This document shows positions 7,693 to 15,596 of a stretch of 64,000 bases of DNA, in pieces; positions within the stretch are counted from its first letter, which is position 1, and the number at the start of each line of letters is the position of its first letter. Origin of the DNA: VRUE01 sp963764365 (GTDB lineage: Bacteria > Actinomycetota > Thermoleophilia > Solirubrobacterales > 70-9). Made by a program: the position numbers and the translations under genes. The DNA is taken from positions 186,001-250,000 of the forward strand of contig CAVXSI010000002.1 in the NCBI GenBank assembly GCA_963764365.1, read 5' to 3'. Below the pieces are notes generated by a model, which made no database searches, was not told the origin of the DNA, and was given only the letters and a program-made list of their open reading frames with translations.

Positions 7693-8559
7693 CTACGAAC
7701 CCTGCAACGTGAACCGAACCCGAGTCCCCGGCATACCCGACTCGAGCCAGATCCGCCCCCCGTGGGCCTCGACGATCGCGCGGGAGATCGCCAGGCCGAG
7801 GCCGGCGCCGTCGCCGCTGCGGGCCGCCTCGCCGCCGCGGTAGAAGGCCTCGAAGACCTGCTCGCCGTCGGCCGCGGAGATCCCGGCGCCGTCGTCGGCT
7901 ACCTCGACCTCCACCCCGCCGCCGGCCGTCCGCGCCCGCACGGTGACGCTGCCGTCGGCCGGGGTGTGGCGGATCGCGTTCTGGATCAGGTTGAAGAGGA
8001 CGCGCTGCAGCTTCTCCGCGTTGGCGCGAGCGACCACCTCGCCGGGCGGCAGGTCGGCGGCGAGCATCACCCCGCGGGCCGCCGCCGGCGCCCGCATCGC
8101 CGCGACCGTGTCGCCGACCAGCTCGCGCAGCTCGACCTGCCCCATCGTCCAGCTGATCTCGCCGGCCTCGATCCGCGAGAGCTCGAACAGGTCGTCGATC
8201 AGGGCGCTGAGCGCGGCGACGTGGGTGCGGATCTCGCCCAGGTAGCGGTCGCGCGTCTCCCCCGTCACCACCCCGTCGTCGATCGACTCGACCAGCAGCC
8301 GCAGCGAGGCGAGCGGGGTGCGCAGGTCGTGCGAGACCGAGGCGACCAGGCGCCGCCGCGCCGCCTCGACCTCGTGCCGCGAGCGCTCCTCGGCGGCGAG
8401 CCGGACGGCCAGCGCCGCGGCCAGCGCCCCGCCGGCCACCGCCAGCGCGACCAGGGCGATCTGCGGCCAGCCCATTTTGTGCGGCACCGTGACCGCCGCC
8501 CCCCCGGCGAGGAAGGCTGCGACGGCGATCGGCACGGTCAGCGCGATCGTCCGCTTCAT
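7693..8559 (-). CDS. Sensor histidine kinase, membrane-bound
   Basis: 288 residues from the ATG at 8559. Two N-terminal membrane segments (about 4-25 and 35-55) flank a very short extracellular loop, so sensing is probably within or at the membrane. HisKA dimerisation helix with SVSHDLRTPLASL (phospho-acceptor His about 84), then HATPase_c with N box NLIQNAIRHTPADG, G1 ADDGAGIS and G2 GDGAGLGLAIS. It lies 67 bp downstream of its response regulator in a dipZ-regulator-kinase order. Confidence 0.9.
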   Translation of the reverse strand: MKRTIALTVPIAVAAFLAGGAAVTVPHKMGWPQIALVALAVAGGALAAALAVRLAAEERSRHEVEAARRRLVASVSHDLRTPLASLRLLVESIDDGVVTGETRDRYLGEIRTHVAALSALIDDLFELSRIEAGEISWTMGQVELRELVGDTVAAMRAPAAARGVMLAADLPPGEVVARANAEKLQRVLFNLIQNAIRHTPADGSVTVRARTAGGGVEVEVADDGAGISAADGEQVFEAFYRGGEAARSGDGAGLGLAISRAIVEAHGGRIWLESGMPGTRVRFTLQGS

Positions 8560-8626
8560 TTCACTGTCTCGCGCTTCGCTCGCTCGCACTCATGGCCACC
8601 GGCGATCTTGCTCACTCGCTCCGCGC

Positions 8627-9334
8627 TCACGGCCGCAACCTGTAGCCGACGCCCCACACGGTCTCGATGAAGCGCGGTTCGGAGGGGTCGTCGCCGAGCT
8701 TGGCCCGCAGCCGGCGGACGTGGACGGTGACGGTGCTGGTGTCGCTGAAGAAGGGGTAGTCCCAGACCGCTTCCATCAGCTGGTCGCGCGAGAAGACGCG
8801 GCCGGGATGCGCGGCGAGGTAGGCGAGCAGGTCGAACTCGCGCTGGGTCAGCGACAGCTCCTCGCCGGCCAGGGTGACGGTCCGCGAGCCGGGGTCGATC
8901 CGCAGCGGTCCGTGCTCGATCGGCTCCGGCGCCTCCTCGGCCGGCGGCGAGACGCGGCGCAGCACCGCGTCGACCCGGGCCACCAACTCGGCCGGCGAGA
9001 ACGGCTTCACCACGTAGTCGTCGGCGCCGTGGCGCAGGCCGACCAGCCGGTCGGACTCCTCGCCGCGCGCGGTCAGCAGGATCACCGCGGTGCGCGGCCC
9101 GTCCTCCTGCAGCCGCCGCATCACCTCGATCCCGTCCAGCCCGGGCAGCATCACGTCGAGCACGACCAGGTCGGGCCGGTAGAGGCCGGCCAGCCGCAGC
9201 GCCTCCGGCCCGTCGAAGGCGGAGTGGGTCTCGTAGCCGGCCCGCTCCATGTAGCGGCCGACCACCTCGACGATCGTCGGCTCGTCGTCGACCACCAGCA
9301 CCTTGCCGCGCGGCTCCTCGCTCACGGCCCCCAT
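8627..9334 (-). CDS. OmpR/PhoB-family response regulator
   Basis: 235 residues from the ATG at 9334. Receiver domain KVLVVDDEPTIVEVV with phospho-acceptor Asp in LVVLDVMLPGLDG (about 56), conserved Thr/Lys in ILLTARGEE and YVVKPFSPAEL. The C-terminal winged helix is ELSLTQREFDLLAYL ... VWDYPFFSDTSTVTVHVRRLRAKL ... VWGVGYRL. It starts 14 bp after the dipZ stop and is followed by the cognate kinase, so the three are one operon; the likely inputs are envelope redox or metal stress, by association. Confidence 0.92.
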   Translation of the reverse strand: MGAVSEEPRGKVLVVDDEPTIVEVVGRYMERAGYETHSAFDGPEALRLAGLYRPDLVVLDVMLPGLDGIEVMRRLQEDGPRTAVILLTARGEESDRLVGLRHGADDYVVKPFSPAELVARVDAVLRRVSPPAEEAPEPIEHGPLRIDPGSRTVTLAGEELSLTQREFDLLAYLAAHPGRVFSRDQLMEAVWDYPFFSDTSTVTVHVRRLRAKLGDDPSEPRFIETVWGVGYRLRP

Positions 9335-9347
9335 TGTCGCGGCCGGG

Positions 9348-11135
9348 CTAGCCGAAGGTGAAGGCATAGCCCATCACCCCCTGTTCCGGGACCAGCTTCA
9401 GCACCCCGCGGCCGACCTTCGGCAGGTCGACGAGGTCGTAGAGGCGCTGGCCGGTCACGGTGACGACGCCGTCGTGAACGTCGGCGCCGGCCAGCCGGTT
9501 CGGGATCGGGCGGCCGTCGAGCAGCACCCGCACGCGGCGGTCGCGGCCGGGAGAGCCGAGCACCAGGTAGACGCGCCGGGCGCCGAAGGACAGCTCCAGC
9601 GAGCCCCCCTTCGCCGTCGCCGACTCCGGCTCGACCTTCCAGCGGCCGCTGTAGGCGAGGTCGTTCGGCGGCGGCTCGCCCGCCTTGCCGAAGTCGTGGC
9701 TGCCGGCGGCGATCGGGCCGTTGACGAAGCGCTCCGCCCGCAGCGCGCCAAGGTAGCTCTCCGGCGTCGTCACCCCGGTCGAGGCTTCGATCCCCTTCGC
9801 CCCGGAGTCGGGGCCGCTCACTTCGTGCCCGGCTTCGTCGAGCAGTTCGCGGATGATCTTCTCTTTCTCGCCGTATTCGCCCTCGCCGAAGTGCGCGTAG
9901 CGGACCCGACCCCTGGCGTCGACGAAGTACTCGGCCGGCCAGTATTCGGTGCCGTAGGCGGTGAAGGTCGCAAGGTCGTTGTCCTGCACCACCGGGTAGT
10001 GGATGCCGTTGCGCTGGATCGCTTCCTCGACGTTGCCGGCGTCTTTCTCGAACGGAAACTCGGGCGAGTGGACGCCGACGATCGTCAGCCCGTCGCGGCG
10101 GTAGCGCCTGTCCCAGGCGGTCAGGTAGGGCAGCGTGCGGATGCAGTTGATGCAGCTGTAGGTCCAGAAGTCGACCAGGACGACCCGGCCCCGCAGCGAG
10201 CGCAGGGTCAGCGGCCGGTCGCCGGGCGTGTTGAACCAGCGCTGGGTGTCGACGAATTCGGGCGCCTTGCCGAGCACCGGCAGGCCGGACTTTTCGCCGG
10301 CGGCGCCCTTGCCGCCGCCTTCGCCTTCGCCCGAGCCGCCGCCCGGCGAGGACTCCGCCTTCGCCACCGCCTCGCCCAACGCGCTGTCGCCGCGGCCCCG
10401 CACTTCGGCCAGCGCTTCCCGCGCCGAGGCCGTGTCCTCCAGCGACTTCGACGGGTTGACCAGGAAGCTCGGCAGGCTGGCGGCGATCCGGTTCTGGAAT
10501 TTGATGTCGTAGTTGCCGAGCATCGCCAGGGCGACGACGACCATCACCGCGCCCATCGCGATCTGCAGGCCGATCCCGCGCCGCGCCAGCGGTGCGATCA
10601 CCCTCCGCCCTCCCAGCATCAGGAAGTAGAGGACGACGGCGGAGCCGATTCCGTAGCTGAGCGCGACCGCGAGCCGGCCGCCGGTGAACGGCTGCGAGGC
10701 GGAGACGGTGATCACGCCGGCGAGGATCGGGCCGGCGCAGGGGGCGTAGACGAGGCCGAGGCTGGCGCCGACCGCGGTCCCCGACCAGAAGCCGTCGCCG
10801 CCGCTCTTCACCCCGGCGCGGCCGGCGAACTGGCTCATGTAGGCCTCGATCCGCGCCGCCAGCGGCGGGATCATCAGCGAGATGCCGAAGGCGAGCAGGA
10901 CGACGATCGCCAGCTTGCGCAGCAGGTCGTCGGGCAGGCCGAGGGCCGAGATCACGTAGACCAGGGCGACGGTCGCGAAGGTGAACGAGACCGCCAGCCC
11001 GGCGACGATCCCGAGCGGCCGCCGCCGGCCGCCGGTCGCGCCCGCGGAGAGCGCGATCGGCAGCACCGGCAGCACGCAGGGAGACAGCGCGGTGGCGGCG
11101 CCGGCGACGAATCCGAACAGGATCAGCAGTGCCAT
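9348..11135 (-). CDS. dipZ: DipZ-like CcdA-thioredoxin fusion
   Basis: 595 residues. An N-terminal CcdA/DsbD-type electron-transfer domain of about six membrane helices starts MALLILFGFVAGAATALSPC (Cys about 19, in SPCVLP) with a second conserved Cys in VYAPCAGP. A Gly/Ser linker of about 60 residues follows. An extracytoplasmic thioredoxin/TlpA domain has the redox pair in SCINCIRT (about 333-340), and the C-terminal beta-rich domain is as in mycobacterial DipZ. It carries reducing equivalents across the membrane to extracellular thiols. Downstream of a MKHE-repeat lipoprotein and upstream of a two-component system, all leftward. Confidence 0.88.
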   Translation of the reverse strand: MALLILFGFVAGAATALSPCVLPVLPIALSAGATGGRRRPLGIVAGLAVSFTFATVALVYVISALGLPDDLLRKLAIVVLLAFGISLMIPPLAARIEAYMSQFAGRAGVKSGGDGFWSGTAVGASLGLVYAPCAGPILAGVITVSASQPFTGGRLAVALSYGIGSAVVLYFLMLGGRRVIAPLARRGIGLQIAMGAVMVVVALAMLGNYDIKFQNRIAASLPSFLVNPSKSLEDTASAREALAEVRGRGDSALGEAVAKAESSPGGGSGEGEGGGKGAAGEKSGLPVLGKAPEFVDTQRWFNTPGDRPLTLRSLRGRVVLVDFWTYSCINCIRTLPYLTAWDRRYRRDGLTIVGVHSPEFPFEKDAGNVEEAIQRNGIHYPVVQDNDLATFTAYGTEYWPAEYFVDARGRVRYAHFGEGEYGEKEKIIRELLDEAGHEVSGPDSGAKGIEASTGVTTPESYLGALRAERFVNGPIAAGSHDFGKAGEPPPNDLAYSGRWKVEPESATAKGGSLELSFGARRVYLVLGSPGRDRRVRVLLDGRPIPNRLAGADVHDGVVTVTGQRLYDLVDLPKVGRGVLKLVPEQGVMGYAFTFG

Positions 11136-11176
11136 TGCGTCAACCCTGGCAGGTCGGGATTACAGGGAGGTGACGG

Positions 11177-11377
11177 TTATTCGCCTTGCTTCATCGATTC
11201 GTCGTGCTTCATCGAGCCTTCGCCTTCCTGCTTCATCGCTTCGTCGGACTCGTGCTTCATCGAGCCTTCCTCGTGCTTCATCGAGTCGCCCGATTCGTCC
11301 TTCATCGAGCCCTCGTGCTTCATCTCTTCTTCGTGCTTCATCTCTTCTTCGTGCTTCATGGCTTCCTCGTGCTTCAT
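11177..11377 (-). CDS. MKHE-repeat domain, downstream half of a split lipoprotein
   Basis: 66 residues made almost wholly of MKHEE/MKHEG-type pentamers, like the pentapeptide MxKDx repeat proteins. Its ATG overlaps the stop of the preceding lipoprotein frame as ATGA (11374-11377). Restoring one base would fuse the two into a single secreted Met/His/Glu-rich protein. The composition suggests binding of copper or another soft metal; this is inference. It is 41 bp upstream of dipZ, so a thiol/metal homeostasis role is plausible. Confidence 0.65.
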   Translation of the reverse strand: MKHEEAMKHEEEMKHEEEMKHEGSMKDESGDSMKHEEGSMKHESDEAMKQEGEGSMKHDESMKQGE

Positions 11378-11553
11378 GCTTCCTCGTGCTTCATCGCTTC
11401 GTCGCTCTTGTTCTGCGCCGCCGCGTTCTGCGACTGCACCGTGGTGCTGCTGTCCGAGCCCGACGAACCGCCGCAGCCCCCGACCGCGATCCCGCCGGCC
11501 ACCGCCAGCGCCGCGACCGCCGGCAACGCGAAGACCCTCCGTGCACGCATCAT
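11374..11553 (-). CDS. Lipoprotein N-terminus, frame broken within MKHE repeats
   Basis: 59 residues, too short to stand out: MMRARRVFALPAVAALAVAG signal peptide, lipobox AVGGC (Cys 27), a Ser/Gln-rich linker and the first MKHEEA repeat before TGA. The DNA around the stop reads GAAGCATGAAG where the other repeats read GAAGCCATGAAG, so one C is missing. An AGGGAGCAGG ribosome site precedes the start. It is either one gene with a single-base deletion in a repeat tract (slippage or sequencing error) or two translationally coupled pieces. Confidence 0.7.
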   Translation of the reverse strand: MMRARRVFALPAVAALAVAGGIAVGGCGGSSGSDSSTTVQSQNAAAQNKSDEAMKHEEA

Positions 11554-11620
11554 CCTGCTCCCTTCGTAGACGACTTTGCGCCCACGCTAGGCCGCAAATG
11601 TGACGAGGGGATTACGGGTT

Positions 11621-11673
11621 GGACGTGCCGTTGGTTATGTGCCCATATAGGGGGTCTAACCCACGGCACGTCC
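11621..11673. repeat. Palindromic repeat, copy A (53 nt)
   Basis: Outer arms GGACGTGCCG and CGGCACGTCC are perfect complements. The inner part pairs imperfectly around CCCATATAGGGGG. It is nearly identical to 30170-30222 and shares architecture with 18199-18248. It lies just downstream of the PRC-barrel gene and upstream of the lipoprotein, so it could also act as a terminator. Confidence 0.75.
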
Positions 11674-11692
11674 GCGGTGCGGACGTTCAGGT

Positions 11693-12121
11693 TCAGACCG
11701 GCCGGGCGGTGAGCGCGCCCTCGGGCCGCGCGGCCACCTCGGCGCAGCGGCCCTCCGCCTCGCCGATCCCGTAGTGGGCGCCGATCGCCAGCTCGTGCTC
11801 GCGCAGCAGCGGCCGGCCGGGGTCGACCGTCGGGGCCGAGCGCAGCGCCCGGCCCTGCTGCGCCGTCCAGACCCGGCCCAGCGCGCCGGCGCACTCGCGG
11901 GCGGGCACGGCCACCGCCCCGGCGGAGCGCCTGCGACCGAACAGGCCCCGCCGCGTCAGCGCGACGACCAGCCAGGCCGGCGCGCCGCTCTCGGCGTCAG
12001 CGAAGACGCCATGCACCCTCCCCACCGTGTCGCCGTCGACCGAGTCGACCTGGCAGCCCACCCAGCCGAGCGCCTCGTCGATCGCTGGCGCGGGACCGGG
12101 CCGCGGCGTCCCGGCCGTCAT
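11693..12121 (-). CDS. PRC-barrel domain protein
   Basis: 142 residues from the ATG at 12121, overlapping the meaB stop as ATGA. The N-terminal half is a PRC-barrel: LGWVGCQVDSVDGDTVGRVH then GAPAWLVVAL. The C-terminal part (EHELAIGAHYGIGEAEGRC) is a weaker second unit. PRC-barrels serve in RNA processing (RimM) and as stress or photosynthetic scaffolds; no specific role is visible. Translational coupling to meaB says they are co-expressed. Confidence 0.7.
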   Translation of the reverse strand: MTAGTPRPGPAPAIDEALGWVGCQVDSVDGDTVGRVHGVFADAESGAPAWLVVALTRRGLFGRRRSAGAVAVPARECAGALGRVWTAQQGRALRSAPTVDPGRPLLREHELAIGAHYGIGEAEGRCAEVAARPEGALTARPV

Positions 12122-13110
12122 CGCTTCCCTTCCTCGATCCGGCGCAGAGCCTCGTCGACCTCGTCTTCGAGCAGCGCCCCGGCGGCGCTCGCGGGGTCCA
12201 GCTCCCGTCGCACCACGCACTCCAGGAGCTTCGCGGTCGCGGGGTCGTCCGCCGCCGTCGCCTCCAGCCGCCGCCGCAGCCGCGAGGCCGCGATCCCCAG
12301 CACCTCGCTGCGCAGGTTGCGGGCGCGGCGCTGCTCCAGCGTCCCCTCGGCCTCGATGTGGGCGCGGTGCTCGTCGATCTTCTCGGCCAGCTCGGCGACC
12401 CCCTCGCCGCGGGCCGCCTCGGTGCGCAGGATCGGCACCTTCCAGCCGCCGGGCTCGTGCGAGAGCGCCAGCACGCCGCGCACCTCCCGCACCATCGTGT
12501 CGGTCATCGGGTGGTCGGCCTTGTTGACGACGATCACGTCGGGGATCTCCATCACCCCCGCCTTCAGCGCCTGGATCGAGTCGCCCGAGCCCGGCATCAG
12601 CGCCAGCACGATCGTGTCGGCGTGGTCGACGATGTCGATCTCCGCCTGGCCGACGCCGACGGTCTCGATCAGCACATCGTCCTTGCCGGCCGCGTCCATC
12701 ACCAGCGCGACCTGCAGCGCCGCCTCGGAGAGGCCGCCGAGGGCGCCGCGCGAGGCCATCGAGCGGATGAACACGCCGGGGTCGAGGAAGTGCTCGGAGA
12801 GGCGGATCCGGTCGCCCAGCAGGGCGCCGCGGGTGAACGGGCTCGAGGGGTCGATCGAGAGCACCGCGACCTGGCGCTCGGCCTTGCGCAGCTCGGCGGT
12901 GAGGGCGCCGATCAGGGTGCTCTTGCCGACGCCGGGCGGGCCGGTGAAGCCGACGATCCGCGCCCTTCCGGTGCGCGGATAGACCTCGCGGACGAGCTCC
13001 CAGCCGGCCGGGTCGTCGGACTCGATCAGCGTGATCGCCCGCGCCAGCGCCCGCTTGTCGCCGGCGACAAGGCGCTCGGCGAGTGGTGCTGACTTGGCGG
13101 CGTCGGGCAT
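12118..13110 (-). CDS. meaB: MeaB-type GTPase for methylmalonyl-CoA mutase
   Basis: 330 residues from the ATG at 13110 (MPDAAKSAPLAERLVAGD). G3E-family GTPase with P-loop GFTGPPGVGKSTLIG (about 51-65), Walker-B region LSIDPSSPFTRGALLGDR, LIETVGVGQAEIDI and base-recognition VVNKADHP. The C-terminal dimerisation helix is rich in Arg/Glu. MeaB protects and loads B12-dependent acyl-CoA mutases in propionate and branched-chain metabolism. No mutase is in the window. It is divergent from an acyltransferase with about 30 bp between them. Confidence 0.92.
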   Translation of the reverse strand: MPDAAKSAPLAERLVAGDKRALARAITLIESDDPAGWELVREVYPRTGRARIVGFTGPPGVGKSTLIGALTAELRKAERQVAVLSIDPSSPFTRGALLGDRIRLSEHFLDPGVFIRSMASRGALGGLSEAALQVALVMDAAGKDDVLIETVGVGQAEIDIVDHADTIVLALMPGSGDSIQALKAGVMEIPDVIVVNKADHPMTDTMVREVRGVLALSHEPGGWKVPILRTEAARGEGVAELAEKIDEHRAHIEAEGTLEQRRARNLRSEVLGIAASRLRRRLEATAADDPATAKLLECVVRRELDPASAAGALLEDEVDEALRRIEEGKR

Positions 13111-13140
13111 CGGGGGCGTCAGTCTAAAGTGCGCCCCGCC

Positions 13141-13803
13141 GTGATCCGCTTCCTCCGCTTCTGCGCCCGCAACCGGATGCTGACGCCGAAATACGCGCTG
13201 CTGGCGCTGCGCTGGGCGCGCCGCCGCTTCCTCACCAGCGCCGGCCGGCGCTGGCGCACCGACGGGCCGCTGTTCCTCGGCAGCGGGCTCGAACTGCATG
13301 TCGCCAAGCGCGGCCGGATCGAGTTCGGCCGCTTCGTCTGGATCGGCCACGGGACGAAGATCCGCTGCCACGAGGGCGTGGTCGAGATCGGCGCCAAGAC
13401 GGTGATCGGCCAGGAGTGCACGATCTCCGCCTACCGCCGGGTGCGGATCGGCGAGCAGTGCGTGATCGCCGACCGGGCGATGTTCATCGACTTCGACCAC
13501 GGCGTCGTCGAGGTCGAGCGCCCGATCCGCAAGCAGGGCATCTACATGCGCGAGGTCGAGGTCGGCTCCAACGTCTGGATCGGCTACGGCGCCTGCGTCC
13601 TGCGCGGCGTCCGGGTCGGCGACAACGCGATCGTCGGCACCAACTCCGTCGTCACCCGCGACGTCCCGGCCAACGCCGTCGTCGCCGGCATCCCCGCCCG
13701 AGTGATCCGCATGCGCGAGGCGCCGAGGGACCTGCGCTGGCCGCACCCGGTCGAGCCGGACCCGGCGGCGCACACGACGCTGCCCCCACCCGACGGACGC
13801 TGA
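13141..13803 (+). CDS. Left-handed beta-helix (hexapeptide) acyltransferase
   Basis: About 220 residues from a GTG at 13141 (a GTG at 13129 is an alternative). A basic N-terminal segment precedes hexapeptide coils: IEFGRFVWIGHGTKI, VEIGAKTVIGQECTIS, VRIGEQCVIADRAM, VEVGSNVWIGYGACVLRG, VRVGDNAIVGTNSVV, ending in DVPANAVVAGIPARVIR. The His-containing loop FIDFDHGVVEVE is typical of maltose O-acetyltransferase/WbbJ-like enzymes that acetylate sugars in envelope polysaccharides. Acceptor unknown. Confidence 0.85.
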   Translation: MIRFLRFCARNRMLTPKYALLALRWARRRFLTSAGRRWRTDGPLFLGSGLELHVAKRGRIEFGRFVWIGHGTKIRCHEGVVEIGAKTVIGQECTISAYRRVRIGEQCVIADRAMFIDFDHGVVEVERPIRKQGIYMREVEVGSNVWIGYGACVLRGVRVGDNAIVGTNSVVTRDVPANAVVAGIPARVIRMREAPRDLRWPHPVEPDPAAHTTLPPPDGR

Positions 13804-14051
13804 CCCACCCCGCATCGATCGCAGCACTGTCCGGGTAACGGTCCCCTAAACGCTGCGACCGGCAATCGAGCAGCCCGCCCTCCGGCCGGCGCCGCTCGCC
13901 CGTCTCCGTTGTCTCCCGGGCTCCGATCTCGAAGCTGAACGCGCGATAGCAGGATGGCATTGTACCGTCTGTAAGACGCTAGACCTATGACCGTTGTTAC
14001 CCGGCGCTATCGCCGGGCACTCCTCTCCCGACGCCGTGAAAGCTGTGGCCA
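13804..14051. other. Intergenic, nothing identified
   Basis: About 250 bp with no credible gene. It must contain the promoter of the XRE regulator that follows, but no clear -35/-10 pair stands out. Confidence 0.4.
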
Positions 14052-14072
14052 TTGGAGAAGTCGGACAGAAAA

Positions 14073-14360
14073 ATGCTGCTCGTGGACATCGCCTCCCAGT
14101 TTGGAGAGAACCTCGCCCGCTGCCGCCGGCGGGCCGACCTCTCCCAGGAAGAGCTCGGCGTGATGGCCTCGCTGCACCGCACCGAGATCAGCCTGCTCGA
14201 GCGGGGGGCGCGCCTGCCGCGGATCGACACGGTGATCAAGATCGCCGGCGCCCTGCAGATCCCGCTCGACGAACTGATCGAAGGAATCGGCTGGTCGCCC
14301 GGCAGCACCAACGTCGGCAGCTTCTCGATCGAGGCGGGGTCCGGCCCGCCGTCGAACTAG
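14073..14360 (+). CDS. XRE-family helix-turn-helix regulator
   Basis: 95 residues from the ATG at 14073 (a TTG at 14052 is possible). A single HTH_3 domain: FGENLARCRRRADLSQEEL, GVMASLHRTEISLLERGAR, LPRIDTVIKIAGALQIPLDEL. A short Gly/Ser-rich tail follows (residues about 76-95). It is convergent with the glycosyltransferase gene 19 bp away. Target unknown. Confidence 0.87.
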   Translation: MLLVDIASQFGENLARCRRRADLSQEELGVMASLHRTEISLLERGARLPRIDTVIKIAGALQIPLDELIEGIGWSPGSTNVGSFSIEAGSGPPSN

Positions 14361-14379
14361 CGCAAGTATCGGCAGCCGC

Positions 14380-15573
14380 TCAGGCGCGGCTGGCCTCGCC
14401 GACCAGGTCGGCGTAGACCGCCGCCGTCCGCTCGGCGACGTCGCCCCAGTCGAAGCGGCGCAGGTGCTCGTAGGCTTCGGCGACAAGGCGCTGCCCGAGG
14501 TCGTCGTCGCGGAGAACGCGGATCGCCACCTCGGCCAGCGCTTCGGGGTCGTGCGAGCGGAAGCGCAGGCCGACCTCCTCGTGCGGGACGACCTCGCGCA
14601 GGCCGCCGGTGTCGGCGACGATGCAGGGGCATTCGGAGGCCATCGCCTCCAGCGCCACCAGCCCGAACGGCTCGTAGATCGAGGGCACCACGGTCAGGTC
14701 GGCGATCCGGTAGAGCGAGTGCAGGACGTCGTCGCCGATCCAGCCGAGGAATGTGCCGTGCTCCATCAGGCCGAGCGCCTCGGCCTGCTTGTGCAGCTCC
14801 GCCTCGTGGGTGCCGGAGCCGGCGACCAGGAAGCGGGTGCCGGGCGCCTCGGCGATCACCCGCGGCATCGCCTCCAGCGCCAGCTGGAAACCCTTCTCGT
14901 AGACCAGCCGGCCGATCAGCAGCACCAGCTTCTCCTCCGGCGCCGCGAACTCGGCCCGCAGCCGTTCCAGCTCGGCCGGGTCCTGCGGCTGCAGGTCGTC
15001 GGGGTCGATCCCGTTCGGGATCACGCTGACCCGCTCCTCCTCCACCCCGAAGATGTCGGCGATCTGCTCGCGCATGTAGTGAGAGCAGGCGATCACCCGC
15101 TCCGAGCGGTTGGTGATCCAGCGCTCGACCCCGTGGATGTAGGTCTGGGGATGCTTGTCGACCCAGCCCTGGTGGCGGCCGTGCTCGGTCGCGTGGATCG
15201 TCGTCACCAGCGGCGCCCCGAAGCGCTTCGCCAGATGGTCGCAGGCATTGGCGACCAGCCAATCGTGGCCGTGGACGAGGTCGAAGTCGTAGCGGTCGCC
15301 GAGCTCGACCCCGGCGGCCAGCATGTCCGAGTTCATCCGCTCGACCCAGGCGACGAACTCGCCGAGGTCGGTCGGTCGGGTCGGCTCGCGGATGCGGTGG
15401 ATGGCGACGCCGCCGCGGCGCTCCTCGGCCGGCGACTCCTCGCCGCCGCGGGTCAGCACGTGGACCTCGACGCCCCGCTCGACCAAGCCCTCTGAGAGCT
15501 TGCGGACGTGGCGCGCCAGACCGCCCTCGATCAGCGGCGGGTACTCCCAGGAGAGGATCAGGACGCGGGTCAT
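14380..15573 (-). CDS. GT4 glycosyltransferase, glycogen-synthase-like (Rv3032-like)
   Basis: 397 residues from the ATG at 15573. GT-B fold: N-terminal MTRVLILSWEYPPLIEGGLARHV (the GG substrate loop), VHGHDWL, ATEHGRH; C-terminal nucleotide-sugar domain with LLIGRLVYEKGFQ and the EX7E motif in SIYEPFGLVALEAMASECPC. This is the layout of alpha-1,4-glucosyltransferases such as mycobacterial Rv3032. It starts 24 bp after the GH57 gene stop, and with the methyltransferase upstream reproduces the Rv3030-3031-3032 order that builds the alpha-glucan of methylglucose lipopolysaccharide. Ordinary glycogen synthesis is the alternative. Confidence 0.85.
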   Translation of the reverse strand: MTRVLILSWEYPPLIEGGLARHVRKLSEGLVERGVEVHVLTRGGEESPAEERRGGVAIHRIREPTRPTDLGEFVAWVERMNSDMLAAGVELGDRYDFDLVHGHDWLVANACDHLAKRFGAPLVTTIHATEHGRHQGWVDKHPQTYIHGVERWITNRSERVIACSHYMREQIADIFGVEEERVSVIPNGIDPDDLQPQDPAELERLRAEFAAPEEKLVLLIGRLVYEKGFQLALEAMPRVIAEAPGTRFLVAGSGTHEAELHKQAEALGLMEHGTFLGWIGDDVLHSLYRIADLTVVPSIYEPFGLVALEAMASECPCIVADTGGLREVVPHEEVGLRFRSHDPEALAEVAIRVLRDDDLGQRLVAEAYEHLRRFDWGDVAERTAAVYADLVGEASRA

Positions 15574-15596
15574 CGGATCGAGGCCGAGTCGTTCAT

